Positions 52,306 to 60,602 of a stretch of 64,000 nt of DNA are shown piece by piece. Source of the stretch: Paenibacillus sp. R14(2021) (GTDB taxonomy: Bacteria; Bacillota; Bacilli; Paenibacillales; Paenibacillaceae); contig NZ_CP080269.1 of NCBI RefSeq assembly GCF_019431355.1, forward strand, positions 4,397,001 to 4,461,000. The letters run 5' to 3'. The notes under the pieces were generated by a model. That model was not told the origin of the DNA and did not search any database. It saw only the letters and a list, made by a program, of their open reading frames with translations. The stretch's first letter is position 1. Every line of letters starts with the position of its first letter. A program made the position numbers and the translations under genes.

Positions 52306-52827
52306 GTGAACGAAGTGGAACCGAAATACATCAAAGAGACGCGCTGCTTCAAAGTTTCCCGTGTTTTTCCAACCGATGTCAACAATCACAATACACTGTT
52401 CGGCGGCAAGCTGATGTCATATATCGACGACATCGCCTCGATCTCCGTATCCAAGCTGTGCCGGGTGTCCGCCGTTACGGCGTCGACGGACTCCGTCGAC
52501 TTTCTCCTCCCCATTCGGCCAAGCGATTCCGTCTCGCTGGAGTCCTTCATCACGCACACAGGCACGAGCTCCATGGAGGTGTTCGTGAAGGTCATCTGCG
52601 AAGACATGAAGACCGGCGAACGCAAAATCGCGGCAACGGCGTTCCAAACCTTCGTTGCGCTCGACGAGAATAATCACCCGACGCCCGTGCCTCAGGTCAT
52701 TCCGGAGACGGAAGAGGAGCGTAAGCTGTTCGAAACGGCGGATTCCCGGACGGAGATGCGGAAGCACCGCAGGGAAGAAAGCAAGAAGTTTGCCGACTAT
52801 CTGCTAACGAAGTATCCGTGGGAATAG
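52306..52827 (+). CDS. Acyl-CoA thioesterase, hotdog fold (YkhA type)
   Basis: A 173-aa cytoplasmic protein with the hotdog thioesterase block DVNNHNTLFGGKLMSYIDDIA (the Asn/His and Asp residues of the active-site helix) and SVDFLLPIRPSDSVSLES. It matches the BACH/YkhA acyl-CoA hydrolases. It starts at GTG 52306 behind AAGAAAGTGAA; GTG 52315 is possible. The next gene begins 1 nt after its stop, an operon. Confidence 0.9.
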   Translation: MNEVEPKYIKETRCFKVSRVFPTDVNNHNTLFGGKLMSYIDDIASISVSKLCRVSAVTASTDSVDFLLPIRPSDSVSLESFITHTGTSSMEVFVKVICEDMKTGERKIAATAFQTFVALDENNHPTPVPQVIPETEEERKLFETADSRTEMRKHRREESKKFADYLLTKYPWE

Positions 52828-52828
52828 T

Positions 52829-53455
52829 GTGAGCCGCCTCATAGACTGGCTCTCATCGCTGGATGAGGCCAAGCTCCAGGAGCTGCTGCAGCGTTATGAG
52901 CAGCTCGGGCCCCTGCCGGGCATCGCGCTCACGTTCATGAAGTCGTTCGTGCCGCCGCTTCCGACGATCGTCATCGTAGGCGGCAACGCGGCGGCTTACG
53001 GCCTTTGGCTTGGCTTTCTCTATTCCTGGATCGGATTGGTCGCCGGCTGCATGCTGACCTTCCTGATCGTTCGCCGGATCGGTTCGTCGCGGTGGGTGGA
53101 CCGCTGGTCGCGCAAGCCGGCTGTTCGCCGCAGCATGGGCTGGATTCGGCGCAATGCATTCGGATATGTCTTCGTGCTGAGTCTGTTCCCCGTCGGTCCG
53201 TTCGTCGTCATTAATGTCGCCGCGGCGCTTGCCCGCATGCGTCTGCGCTCCTTCCTGATCGCCGTTTCGCTCGGCAAAGCGATTATGGCGTTCTCCGTCT
53301 CGCTGATCGGCCACGACGTGACGAGATTTATGGAGCGGCCTGCGGAGCTGCTCTACGTGGCGGCGTTCGTCGCTGTCTCGTTCTGGCTGTGCAAGAAGGT
53401 GGAAGCGAAGTTTATGCAGGAGCCCGCAACCGAAGAGGTTGAACAGCCGTCATAG
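52829..53455 (+). CDS. VTT/DedA-family membrane protein (TVP38/TMEM64-like)
   Basis: A 208-aa protein with about five hydrophobic segments and the VTT-domain core: FVPPLPTIVIVGGNAAAYG, then FVLSLFPVGPFVVINVAAALARMRLRSFLIA and SLGKAIMAFSVSLIG. Such proteins may scramble lipids or affect membrane homeostasis. The start is GTG 52829, tightly coupled to the thioesterase gene. Confidence 0.88.
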   Translation: MSRLIDWLSSLDEAKLQELLQRYEQLGPLPGIALTFMKSFVPPLPTIVIVGGNAAAYGLWLGFLYSWIGLVAGCMLTFLIVRRIGSSRWVDRWSRKPAVRRSMGWIRRNAFGYVFVLSLFPVGPFVVINVAAALARMRLRSFLIAVSLGKAIMAFSVSLIGHDVTRFMERPAELLYVAAFVAVSFWLCKKVEAKFMQEPATEEVEQPS

Positions 53456-53476
53456 CGATTCCTATCAATCATGCAT

Positions 53477-53516
53477 AGCTCCCAGTCGTCTAATAGACGC
53501 TGCGGGGCTTTTTTTG
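53477..53516 (+). terminator. Terminator of thioesterase-VTT operon
   Basis: AGCTCC-CAG-CGTC pairs with GACG-CTG-GGGGCT (one T and one C bulged), ending in a run of seven T. Confidence 0.85.
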
Positions 53517-53625
53517 CGGCGTTTGGTGGACGATTCTAGCAGATACATGGTAAAACTTTATATAAAAGGAAGTAAACATCCATAAGATCCTATCATTCAT
53601 CTAGCATTCAAGGGGAGAAGAGAAA

Positions 53626-55206
53626 ATGAATTCAAGCCGCAAATTTCGTCGATTGGCCATCTATGGTATAGCGGGCACGATGCTGTTAACTTCGGGAATG
53701 CCGGCTGCAACGGCCGCGCCTCAAGCAGCTGCCGCGGCACCGGCGGCCGCGCCGATCTCGGTCATTCTCGACCGGCAGCCGCTGAAGCTCGCCGTTCCGC
53801 CGGTGATCATTCGAGGGAACTTAATGTTTCCGGCCAAAGCGGTCTTCGATGCATTAGGCATTCGCTTTCAAATGGGCGCCGGCGGTCTAGTCGCCGTCAA
53901 TGGCTCCACTCGCGTGGAGGGCAAGCTGAATTCGAATAAAGCGGTCAAAGGCAAGCAGACCTTCCAGCTGTCCTCGGCGCCGGTCATTCAGGATGGGCGC
54001 ACCTATGTAGCCGCAAAGTTCGTCTCGCTGGTGCTGGACAAGGATGTCTTCTATAACAGCGCCAAGAAACAGGTGACGATCGGCTACACGGAAGCGCAAA
54101 TGGCAGGCTTTCAAAGGCTGCTCTTCGAAGCTGCCCGAAGCGGCGACGTCGCCACGCTGGAAGTTATGATCAGCCGCGGCGTTGACGTGAATAAGAAGCT
54201 GTTTTCTATTTTCCTCGACAATACGGCGCTGGACTACGCGATATTGTTTGACCATGCGGACGCGGCGAGGGTGCTGCTTGAGCATGGCGCGACGTATGAC
54301 CATCAGCGCGTATTTCAGGTACTTCTCCATCGGAACGAGCGACTTATGGACGTGCTGCTGGCGCATGGACTTAATCCCAACATGCCGCTGGACAACTTAA
54401 GCGGATCGCTGCTGGCTGTGGCGTGCGGCAATATTTGGAGCATGAATCCTGACAACTCCGTTACGATCATCCATCCAAGCGTACCAATCGTCACTCTTCT
54501 GCTCGATCACGGCGGGGACCCGTCACAGGATAATTCGCTCTCCAATGCCGTCCAAGCGAGCAGCTATGAGGTCATACAATTATTGCTTCAGCATGGGGCT
54601 GAACCCTACAGGAAGGATTCCTTGGGGAATACGCCGTATGAGAAGGCGCGATGGGGAGGAATTAGCAGCTGGCTCACGCTCGGTGCGAATCCGAACATTC
54701 CGCATCTATCCATTCTGGATGCTAAAGGCAAAATCATTACGGATGGAAGCATTTCGCTTCAAGCGGTTAATCAAACGGACTTTAATACCTACTTCTATCG
54801 CTGGTCAGGCGAGACTGCCTATCTGGAAGTCCCGGATGGTGATTATAAGCTGCTAAATGTTGCGCGATGGGGATCCTCCTACTTGTTCGCGGATACGGTT
54901 ATTCATATTGAACAAGGTAAAACCACAGAGCCCGCCATTCAGCTTCCTGAAGCCAATGTTACGTTTACGATCGATAATGCCGGTGCCGATCAGAAGAGCG
55001 GCTTCATTGACGTCCAAAATGAGAAGGGCACGATGTCGACGGGCGTAGAGGTCGCGGACGGGCAGTTCGGCTTATCCCTCCCACCGGGAACCTACAAGCT
55101 GGGCAGATATAGGCTTCAGCAAACGGAGTATGAGCTGATAGGCGACACGACGATAACGGTTTCGGAGGACGGGGAGCAGCAGAAGCTTACCGTCAATATA
55201 CCTTAG
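53626..55206 (+). CDS. Secreted copper-amine-oxidase-N plus ankyrin-repeat protein
   Basis: A 526-aa exported protein. A signal peptide (IAGTMLLTSGMPAATAA) is followed by a stalk domain of the copper amine oxidase N-terminal type (~45-155: VILDRQPLKLAVPPVI, FVSLVLDKDVFYNSAKKQVTI). Four or five ankyrin repeats follow (~165-350: LLFEAARSGDVATLEVMISRG, ALDYAILFDHADAARVLLEHG, VIQLLLQHGAEPYRKDSLGNT), then one or two C-terminal beta domains (~370-526). AGGGGAG precedes the ATG. The CuAO-N domain is a common surface module in Paenibacillus; ankyrins imply protein binding outside the cell. No catalytic residues are seen. Confidence 0.88.
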   Translation: MNSSRKFRRLAIYGIAGTMLLTSGMPAATAAPQAAAAAPAAAPISVILDRQPLKLAVPPVIIRGNLMFPAKAVFDALGIRFQMGAGGLVAVNGSTRVEGKLNSNKAVKGKQTFQLSSAPVIQDGRTYVAAKFVSLVLDKDVFYNSAKKQVTIGYTEAQMAGFQRLLFEAARSGDVATLEVMISRGVDVNKKLFSIFLDNTALDYAILFDHADAARVLLEHGATYDHQRVFQVLLHRNERLMDVLLAHGLNPNMPLDNLSGSLLAVACGNIWSMNPDNSVTIIHPSVPIVTLLLDHGGDPSQDNSLSNAVQASSYEVIQLLLQHGAEPYRKDSLGNTPYEKARWGGISSWLTLGANPNIPHLSILDAKGKIITDGSISLQAVNQTDFNTYFYRWSGETAYLEVPDGDYKLLNVARWGSSYLFADTVIHIEQGKTTEPAIQLPEANVTFTIDNAGADQKSGFIDVQNEKGTMSTGVEVADGQFGLSLPPGTYKLGRYRLQQTEYELIGDTTITVSEDGEQQKLTVNIP

Positions 55207-55229
55207 CCGGCAATTGAATAGCAGGAACG

Positions 55230-55260
55230 AAAGGCGCCCGTTAGCTAGGGCGTCTTTCTT
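55230..55260 (+). terminator. Terminator after ankyrin gene
   Basis: AAAGGCGCCC (55230-55239) with GGGCGTCTTT (55248-55257, one G-U), followed by CTTG. Confidence 0.7.
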
Positions 55261-55575
55261 GCGTTCATGGCCGCGCAGCCGCAGCCCTTTCAGCAAACAA
55301 TTAGCTGCCGCTAAGCGAAGCTTCAGGTTGGCCAGCTACAATGGGCTTGATACAGGAAAAAGAGGTGCGGCGAATGTCCGTCTGGCGGCAAAATAAAATG
55401 CGAATCGCCGCTGCTGTAAATGTTTAGCAGCGTGAACAGTTAAGGAGGCAAAGCTTCTCCTGGCGCTTCTGTGACGTCCATAGCTGACAGTCCATTGCTG
55501 ACTAGCGAGCTCCGCTCCGCTCCGCTACGTTCCTTCCACCTTGGCCAGCTCCTTTTACGGCATTTGATACACACG
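55261..55575. other. Non-coding stretch, nothing recognised
   Basis: About 315 nt between convergent units without a convincing gene. It has a short TCCGC run at ~55509-55525 and weak short open frames without good ribosome binding sites. I see no RNA gene or mobile-element end. Confidence 0.4.
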
Positions 55576-55611
55576 CGAAAAACCTTTAATCCCATTAAGG
55601 AATGAAGGTTT
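55576..55611 (-). terminator. Terminator of the dioxygenase operon
   Basis: Read on the minus strand, AAACCTT (55605-55611) pairs with AAGGTTT (55580-55586), with an inner ATTCC/GGGAT stem, then TTTTCG. It lies 80 nt after the LigB-type gene. Confidence 0.65.
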
Positions 55612-55691
55612 ATTTGCGTTGCAGTATATGTCCTTCAATATCTAATTCCGTTAGTGCGGCCTATCTTGCCGCTCACCCACGAAGCGCGGAA

Positions 55692-56462
55692 TCAACCAAA
55701 CTGCCAGCAGTTCAGCGTCAGGGTGCCGTACTGATAGCTGCGGTGAAGCTCCCGGGCTGTGCGGTTCTGGCTTCCGGCGCCCATGGCGATGAGCAGCGGG
55801 ACAAAATGCTCGTTCGTCGGCACGGCATCCACCGCATAGGGGGCGAGCTGCCTGTAGTTGAACAGCGCTTCGGTATCCCAAGCCTCGAGCTTCTCCTGCA
55901 GCCAGTCGTCAAACGCAACGGCCCAAGGCTCGGCATCGGTCGCGCCCCAATTCACGCGCCGCAAATTATGAACGGTGACTCCGCTGCCTATAATAAGGAC
56001 ATCCTGCTCTCTTAGCTTGGCAAGCGCCTTGCCGATGTTGAACTGCTGCTCATTGGATAGATGGCGGTTGACGGATAACGCAATAACCGGAATGTCCGCC
56101 TCGGGAGAAAGGAGCGACAGAATGGCCCAAGATCCGTGGTCGAGGCCTCTGGATTCATCCAGCTGGCTCGGGATGCCGTGCGCCGCAAACAACGACCCAA
56201 TCTCTTCGCTTAATTTACGGTCCCCATGGGCAGGGTAGGTTATCCGGTAAAGCGCCTCTGGGAAACCGGAGAAATCATAAATCATGCTGTGCGCATCGAC
56301 GGCGCTGATCGTTTGCACCTGCTCTTCCCAGTGTGCAGAGAAGAGTACGATGGCTTTGGGCTTTGGTGTATGGCTGGCGAAGCTGCGTAAGAAATCGGTA
56401 TAGGCATTATCCTCGATTGCGATCGACGGCGCGCCGTGGGCGAAGAAATAAGCTGGCATCAT
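55692..56462 (-). CDS. LigB/DODA-type extradiol ring-opening dioxygenase
   Basis: A 256-aa protein of the class III extradiol dioxygenase (YgiD/DODA) group. Conserved histidine blocks: AYFFAHGAPSIAI, VLFSAHWEEQV, SRGLDHGSWAILSLL and the C-terminal NEHFVPLLIAMGAG. By family it opens catechol-type rings (for example DOPA) using a single Fe or Zn ion. A GTG at 56474 is too close to AAGGAG; ATG 56462 (11 nt) is used. It is downstream of an esterase gene, with which it shares a promoter and a divergent XRE-cupin regulator. Confidence 0.92.
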   Translation of the reverse strand: MMPAYFFAHGAPSIAIEDNAYTDFLRSFASHTPKPKAIVLFSAHWEEQVQTISAVDAHSMIYDFSGFPEALYRITYPAHGDRKLSEEIGSLFAAHGIPSQLDESRGLDHGSWAILSLLSPEADIPVIALSVNRHLSNEQQFNIGKALAKLREQDVLIIGSGVTVHNLRRVNWGATDAEPWAVAFDDWLQEKLEAWDTEALFNYRQLAPYAVDAVPTNEHFVPLLIAMGAGSQNRTARELHRSYQYGTLTLNCWQFG

Positions 56463-56525
56463 GGTTATATTCACTCCTTAACTGGTGTATGTTCCGGCAT
56501 CCTGGGAGAGCCATCGTACAAAATC

Positions 56526-57131
56526 CTACTGGTTCTCGGGAGAGACGCCGTGGTCAGTCGGGTACAGGTTAAACGTCAAGCGTTCCGTGCGTGTTCTGAA
56601 ATAATCAGCTGATTCGCGGCCGATCCCAACCGGGAAGACCGAGTCGAATTCGCCGTGGGAAATAAATATGGACATGTCCTTTACGCTGCGCAGCGGATAT
56701 TCCGTCTTCACGAAGGATGGCACATAGCCATTCAGCGCGACGATGCCCTTCAATTCAGCCCCCATCGTGAGGGCCAGCGTCATGGCCAGTATTGCGCCTT
56801 GACTGAAGCCGAGCAGATAACGCTTGCCCGGATCGATCGGATAGTGTGCCGTTATCTCGTGAATGAAGGCCGTAAGCTCCGCGATGGCCGGATCGAACTG
56901 CTCCCGAATCGGGTTGCCGAGACTGATCAGCCCGTAATATTGATAGCCGGCTCCAAGCGTAAGATTGCCGCGAATGCCGATGATGATGAATTCGTCCTGC
57001 AGCGGCTGCACGAGGCCGAACATATTACGTTCGTTAGACCCTTTGCCGTGCAGCGTGAAAACCGCCGGATACCTTTTGCCGGGTTCCATGTGAGCTGGCA
57101 GGTGGATATCAAAATGAAATGGCGAGGTCAT
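56526..57131 (-). CDS. Alpha/beta-hydrolase, carboxylesterase/phospholipase type (MhqD-like)
   Basis: A 201-aa protein with oxyanion TLHGKGSNERNM, the nucleophile elbow LLGFSQGAILA and the C-terminal acid/His region SHGEFDSVFPVG and YPTDHGVSPENQ, a complete Ser-Asp-His triad. It matches the small YodD/MhqD carboxylesterase group, which in B. subtilis is quinone-inducible. AAGGAGG precedes ATG 57131 by 8 nt. It is the first gene of a minus-strand pair with the LigB-type dioxygenase, 63 nt apart. Confidence 0.88.
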   Translation of the reverse strand: MTSPFHFDIHLPAHMEPGKRYPAVFTLHGKGSNERNMFGLVQPLQDEFIIIGIRGNLTLGAGYQYYGLISLGNPIREQFDPAIAELTAFIHEITAHYPIDPGKRYLLGFSQGAILAMTLALTMGAELKGIVALNGYVPSFVKTEYPLRSVKDMSIFISHGEFDSVFPVGIGRESADYFRTRTERLTFNLYPTDHGVSPENQ

Positions 57132-57161
57132 GGCGATTGCCTCCTTGATCATCACGTTTAT

Positions 57162-57222
57162 ATTAGTAATACTAAATATTATTTCATATCAATAATTTAT
57201 ACCTTCGAATGTAGCATGTCAA
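57162..57222 (-). promoter_or_regulatory. Promoter of the esterase-dioxygenase pair with operator
   Basis: On the minus strand TTGACA (57217-57222) and TAAATT (57194-57199) with 17-nt spacing. Just downstream lies the imperfect inverted repeat ATTAGTAATACTAAAT (57162-57177), which resembles a second repeat near the divergent regulator start. Confidence 0.7.
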
Positions 57223-57249
57223 CAGAAAAATTGTTAATATGAAAGGAAC

Positions 57250-57264
57250 ATTAGTATCGCTAAT
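57250..57264. promoter_or_regulatory. Second operator copy at the XRE-cupin gene start
   Basis: ATTAG-TATCG-CTAAT is a perfect 5-bp-armed inverted repeat 20 nt before the regulator start codon. It shares ATTAGTA and CTAA with the repeat at 57162-57177, pointing to one regulator binding both divergent promoters. Confidence 0.6.
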
Positions 57265-57284
57265 ATTTTGGGGAGTGAATGGAC

Positions 57285-57845
57285 ATGGATATCGGCTCCG
57301 CCATCCGGTCGATCCGGAAACGCAAGAACATTACGATCGCGCAGATTTGCGAGGAAACGGGCTTGTCCCAAGGCTTCATGAGCCAGGTGGAGACGAATAA
57401 AACCTCGCCTTCCATTGCAACGCTTGAGAATATCGCGAAAGCGCTGGACGTGCCGCTCGCTTATTTGCTGCTGCAGAAAGAAGAGCGTATGGGCATCGTC
57501 CGCAAAACGGACCGCAAAACGACAACCAGCGGTTCGGGCCAGTTAAAGGTCGAGCACTTAAGCGCCGCGAGGAACATGAGGATGATGATCGTCGAGATTC
57601 CGCCCGGCGCGTCGACCGGCGATGAGCCGCACGCGCATGAAGGCGAGGAGGTTCACGTTGTCCTCAAGGGCCGGATTTATGCTGAACAGGGCGAGGACGC
57701 AGCTGAATTCGGCGAAGGGGATTCCTTCAGCTGGAACGCCTGCGTGCCGCATCGCGTGCGCAACGCCGGCGATGAACTAGCTGTCGTGCTGATTTCCGTC
57801 TATACGGAGAAGGAGCTGGATACGCCTTATTACGGCAGCTATTGA
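57285..57845 (+). CDS. XRE-family regulator with cupin domain
   Basis: A 186-aa protein. The N-terminal helix-turn-helix (IGSAIRSIRKRKNITIAQI, ETGLSQGFMSQVETNKTSPS) is followed by a C-terminal cupin_2 sensor (IPPGASTGDEPHAHEGEEVH, the HxHxxxE metal-binding pattern, and SFSWNACVPHRVRNAGDE). GGGGAG spaces best for ATG 57285 rather than 57279. It is divergent from the esterase/dioxygenase operon and is its likely regulator. Confidence 0.93.
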   Translation: MDIGSAIRSIRKRKNITIAQICEETGLSQGFMSQVETNKTSPSIATLENIAKALDVPLAYLLLQKEERMGIVRKTDRKTTTSGSGQLKVEHLSAARNMRMMIVEIPPGASTGDEPHAHEGEEVHVVLKGRIYAEQGEDAAEFGEGDSFSWNACVPHRVRNAGDELAVVLISVYTEKELDTPYYGSY

Positions 57846-57964
57846 GGCTGCGTGTAAGGAGCGCGGCTGACGGTCATTATTGCTAGGCGTTCGTCTCAGG
57901 TGACCTGTCGGCAGGATCCACATACGTTTGACCCCTATCCACATGCCCCCTACCCGCACGGCGA

Positions 57965-57998
57965 AAAACCCGCAATCGCGATCGATTGCGGGTTTTCT
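57965..57998. terminator. Bidirectional terminator between xre-cupin and tetR genes
   Basis: A perfect 14-bp stem AAAACCCGCAATCG (57965-57978) with CGATTGCGGGTTTT (57983-57996), working both ways between convergent genes. Confidence 0.88.
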
Positions 57999-58048
57999 GC
58001 GTTCGTCTCGGCTCAAACCTGGCGACCGGCTTATGTGTTGCCGGGCCG

Positions 58049-58642
58049 TCATCTTTTCCCGGAGAGTCCGTAGAAGAACAGCTCCAGCATCCCTTCCAGA
58101 AAGCCGTCACGGTCCCCGCTGTTCTGCGCCATATCCAAAATGCGATCATACTGGTTCATGAACAGCTGGATGAACGCCAGCACGTTCGGCGTGGATACCG
58201 ACGACGCGATCTCGCCGCTCTCCTTTCCCTCCTCGATGATGCGCGCGGTCATGGGGAGCGACTTCTCCCTGTACTGCCGCTCGATATAAAGGGCGATTTC
58301 CGGGTCACCGGCCATCAGCTCCTTGATCAGCCCGGGAGGAAAATCGCGGAAAGATGCCTTCTTCAGGAAAACAATATGTTCGATCTTCTCCTTCAGCGGA
58401 TGGCCCTCGGCCAAATAGGCTTCGAAGTCGGCGATCGCGCCGTCGAAGTACGTCTGGAACGTTTCGCGGACGAGCGCTTCCTTGCTGCCGAAATAATTAT
58501 AGATGGTCACCTGCGAGACATTGGCGAGCCGCGCGATATCGGCAACCCGTATCCGTTTCAGCTCCGTTGTCCGAAGCAGCTCCAAGGTTGTATTCATGAT
58601 TTTCGCTTTGATCGAGCTGGCTCGTTTCTCAAATCCGTTCAT
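58049..58642 (-). CDS. TetR/AcrR-family regulator
   Basis: A 197-aa protein with an N-terminal helix-turn-helix (RASSIKAKIMNTTLELLRTT, then RVADIARLANVSQVTIYNYFGSKEAL) and an all-helical ligand-binding domain. AAAGGTGG precedes the ATG. It is divergent from the two-gene ABC-2 exporter, the likely target; the 179-bp spacer holds an exporter promoter followed by an inverted repeat. Confidence 0.93.
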   Translation of the reverse strand: MNGFEKRASSIKAKIMNTTLELLRTTELKRIRVADIARLANVSQVTIYNYFGSKEALVRETFQTYFDGAIADFEAYLAEGHPLKEKIEHIVFLKKASFRDFPPGLIKELMAGDPEIALYIERQYREKSLPMTARIIEEGKESGEIASSVSTPNVLAFIQLFMNQYDRILDMAQNSGDRDGFLEGMLELFFYGLSGKR

Positions 58643-58714
58643 TTCCGTCCACCTTTACGCTATCGCTAGCATCTAATTTATGAACTTGAAGCATATTTAT
58701 ATTTCATAAAATCA

Positions 58715-58760
58715 TTGACGGCTGTATGGCCCAGGATTATTATAACATATGAACTATATG
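58715..58760 (+). promoter_or_regulatory. ABC exporter promoter with TetR-type operator
   Basis: TTGACG (58715-58720), a 17-nt spacer, and TATTAT (58738-58743). Immediately downstream is the inverted repeat CATAT-GAACT-ATATG (58746-58760). Nine-bp direct repeats ATATTTCAT (58699-58707 and 58768-58776) flank the region. Confidence 0.65.
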
Positions 58761-58821
58761 GTCTAGAATATTTCATGATTTCGTATGTATGCTTTCTAAA
58801 TTGGCGCGCGGAGGTGCCGGT

Positions 58822-59709
58822 ATGCTGAGTGTTCAGCAATTGACGAAGCGATTTTCGAACGGCAAAGGTATTGTCGATGTTTCTTTCGAGGTGAAGCAAG
58901 GCGAGGTGTTTGGCTTCCTTGGACCGAACGGAGCGGGTAAATCCACGACGATCCGGCATATTATGGGCTTTATGAAGCCAGACAGCGGCCGCGCGAAGGT
59001 GAACGGACTCGATACGTGGAAGGAACAAGGCCGGTTTCAGGCCAGCGTTGGATACTTGCCGGGCGAGATTTCATTTATCGAAGGCATGACGGGCAGGTCG
59101 TTTCTCGATTTCATGGCGGCCATGCAGCGGGTCAAGGATCCCGCGCGGCGCAGCAGGCTGATCGAGCGGCTGCAGTTCGATATCGACACGCCTATCCGCA
59201 AAATGTCCAAGGGCATGAAGCAGAAGGTCGGCATCGTGGCCGCGTTCATGCATGACCCGGCTGTTCTCATTCTGGATGAACCGACGTCGGGGCTTGATCC
59301 CTTGATGCAGCAGACGTTCATCGAGCTCGTGCTGGAGGAGAAGGCGCGCGGCAAAACCTTCCTCCTGTCGTCGCACAGCTTCCCGGAAATCGAGCGGACA
59401 TGCGACCGGGCGGCGATTATTAGGGACGGCGTCCTGCTTACGGTCAAAGATATCCACGAGCTGCAGTCGATGCAGCGGAAGCTCTTCGAGGTTACGTTTG
59501 CAAGCGAGGAGGAAGCGAGCTTCTTCCGGCAAAGCGGCTTGGCAGTGGAATCGTATGAAGGGACCCGGGTGCGCGTATCCGTTCAAGGCGATTACGAGAC
59601 CTTCGCGGCGGAGACAGCCAAATACAGGGTGAGAAACATCGATATGTTCACCCAAAGCCTGGAGGAAATCTTCATGCACTACTACGACCGGAAGGAGAGG
59701 AAGTCATGA
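58822..59709 (+). CDS. ABC transporter ATP-binding protein (exporter)
   Basis: A 295-aa nucleotide-binding subunit: Walker A GPNGAGKST, signature MSKGMKQKVGI (a variant of LSGGQ typical of ABC-2 exporters), Walker B VLILDEPTSGLDP and the switch His in LLSSHSF. GGAGG precedes ATG 58822; an in-frame upstream ATG at 58789 lacks one. It overlaps the permease gene by 4 bp (ATGA). Confidence 0.95.
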   Translation: MLSVQQLTKRFSNGKGIVDVSFEVKQGEVFGFLGPNGAGKSTTIRHIMGFMKPDSGRAKVNGLDTWKEQGRFQASVGYLPGEISFIEGMTGRSFLDFMAAMQRVKDPARRSRLIERLQFDIDTPIRKMSKGMKQKVGIVAAFMHDPAVLILDEPTSGLDPLMQQTFIELVLEEKARGKTFLLSSHSFPEIERTCDRAAIIRDGVLLTVKDIHELQSMQRKLFEVTFASEEEASFFRQSGLAVESYEGTRVRVSVQGDYETFAAETAKYRVRNIDMFTQSLEEIFMHYYDRKERKS

Positions 59710-60515
59710 ACGGCGTGCTGTACATGCAGATGATGAAGGTGAACCTAAAGGGCTTCATGAACTACGCGATCGGCTCTGCGTTTTATATGCTGCTGATGTT
59801 CTGGCTCTATCCCGGCATCGCGACCAATGCGGCGGCCATCGACCAGCTCGTGAAGTCCATGCCGGAGGGGGTAGGGCAGGCCTTCGGCCTGAGCGGCTTC
59901 GGAAGCGCGGAGGCGTTCATCTCGGGCGAGTATTACGGCTTGATTCTGGTGCTGATCCTATCGATTCTGTGCGTGCAGCTGTCCACGCAGCTGATGGCGA
60001 AGCTGGTGAGCCAAGGCGCCATGGGGTACCTGCTGTCGACGCCGACGACGAGAGTCAAGGTTGCCGTTACGCAGGCTTGCGTGCTCGTGACCGGGCTGTT
60101 CCTGATCATGGCCGCCACGACGATCGCCGGCTTTATCGGCAACGCCTGGCTGCTTGGCCCGGAATATGCCTTTCATACGGAGCTGTTTTTGAAAATGAAC
60201 GCCGCTGCTTTCCTGCTCTTCTTCGCCGTAGGCGGCATCTCGTTCCTTGTGTCGGCGCTGACGAACGACGACAAGAGAGCGCTCGGCATATCCGGCGCAA
60301 TCACCTTCGGCTTCTTCAGCCTGGACCTGCTCGGGAAGCTCGGCGACAGCATTAGCTGGCTGCGGAGCCTATCGATCTTCTCCCTCTACCGGCCGGCCGA
60401 GATCGTGCAGGGCAGCGTGAATGTGGCGCTGCCGTTCCTGCTGCTGCTTGTGATCGGAGCGTCGGCGTTCGTTCTCGCGGCTGTGCTGTTTCGCCGCAGG
60501 GATTTGCCTTTATAG
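59706..60515 (+). CDS. ABC-2 type permease
   Basis: A 269-aa integral membrane protein with about six hydrophobic segments, starting MNGVLYMQMMKVNLKGFMNY as in the ABC-2/YxlG-like permeases. Blocks such as STQLMAKLVSQGAMGYLLSTP and AAFLLFFAVGGISFLVSALT fit that group. It is translationally coupled to the ATPase. The substrate is unknown (lipid, antibiotic or peptide in related systems). Confidence 0.9.
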   Translation: MNGVLYMQMMKVNLKGFMNYAIGSAFYMLLMFWLYPGIATNAAAIDQLVKSMPEGVGQAFGLSGFGSAEAFISGEYYGLILVLILSILCVQLSTQLMAKLVSQGAMGYLLSTPTTRVKVAVTQACVLVTGLFLIMAATTIAGFIGNAWLLGPEYAFHTELFLKMNAAAFLLFFAVGGISFLVSALTNDDKRALGISGAITFGFFSLDLLGKLGDSISWLRSLSIFSLYRPAEIVQGSVNVALPFLLLLVIGASAFVLAAVLFRRRDLPL

Positions 60516-60532
60516 AACAGGTAACAATCAGA

Positions 60533-60580
60533 ACAAGGAGCAGCAGCGGCCATGCATGAAGGCCGCGGCTGCTCCTTGTT
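60533..60580. terminator. Terminator after ABC exporter genes
   Basis: A 17-bp stem with one A/G mismatch (60535-60551 with 60561-60577) and flanking ACAAGG/CCTTGT, T-rich on both sides. Confidence 0.85.
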
Positions 60581-60602
60581 TGTTGCTTGCGCCCGCTGGC
60601 CC

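Noticed and set aside
55506..55527. TCCGC tandem run that looks like a short repeat array
   Set aside because: Only three to four 5-bp units with no spacers; it is not a CRISPR or a defined repeat family.
56655..57242. 195-codon + strand frame opposite the esterase gene
   Set aside because: It is antisense to a gene with a complete catalytic triad and good ribosome binding site; no motifs of its own.
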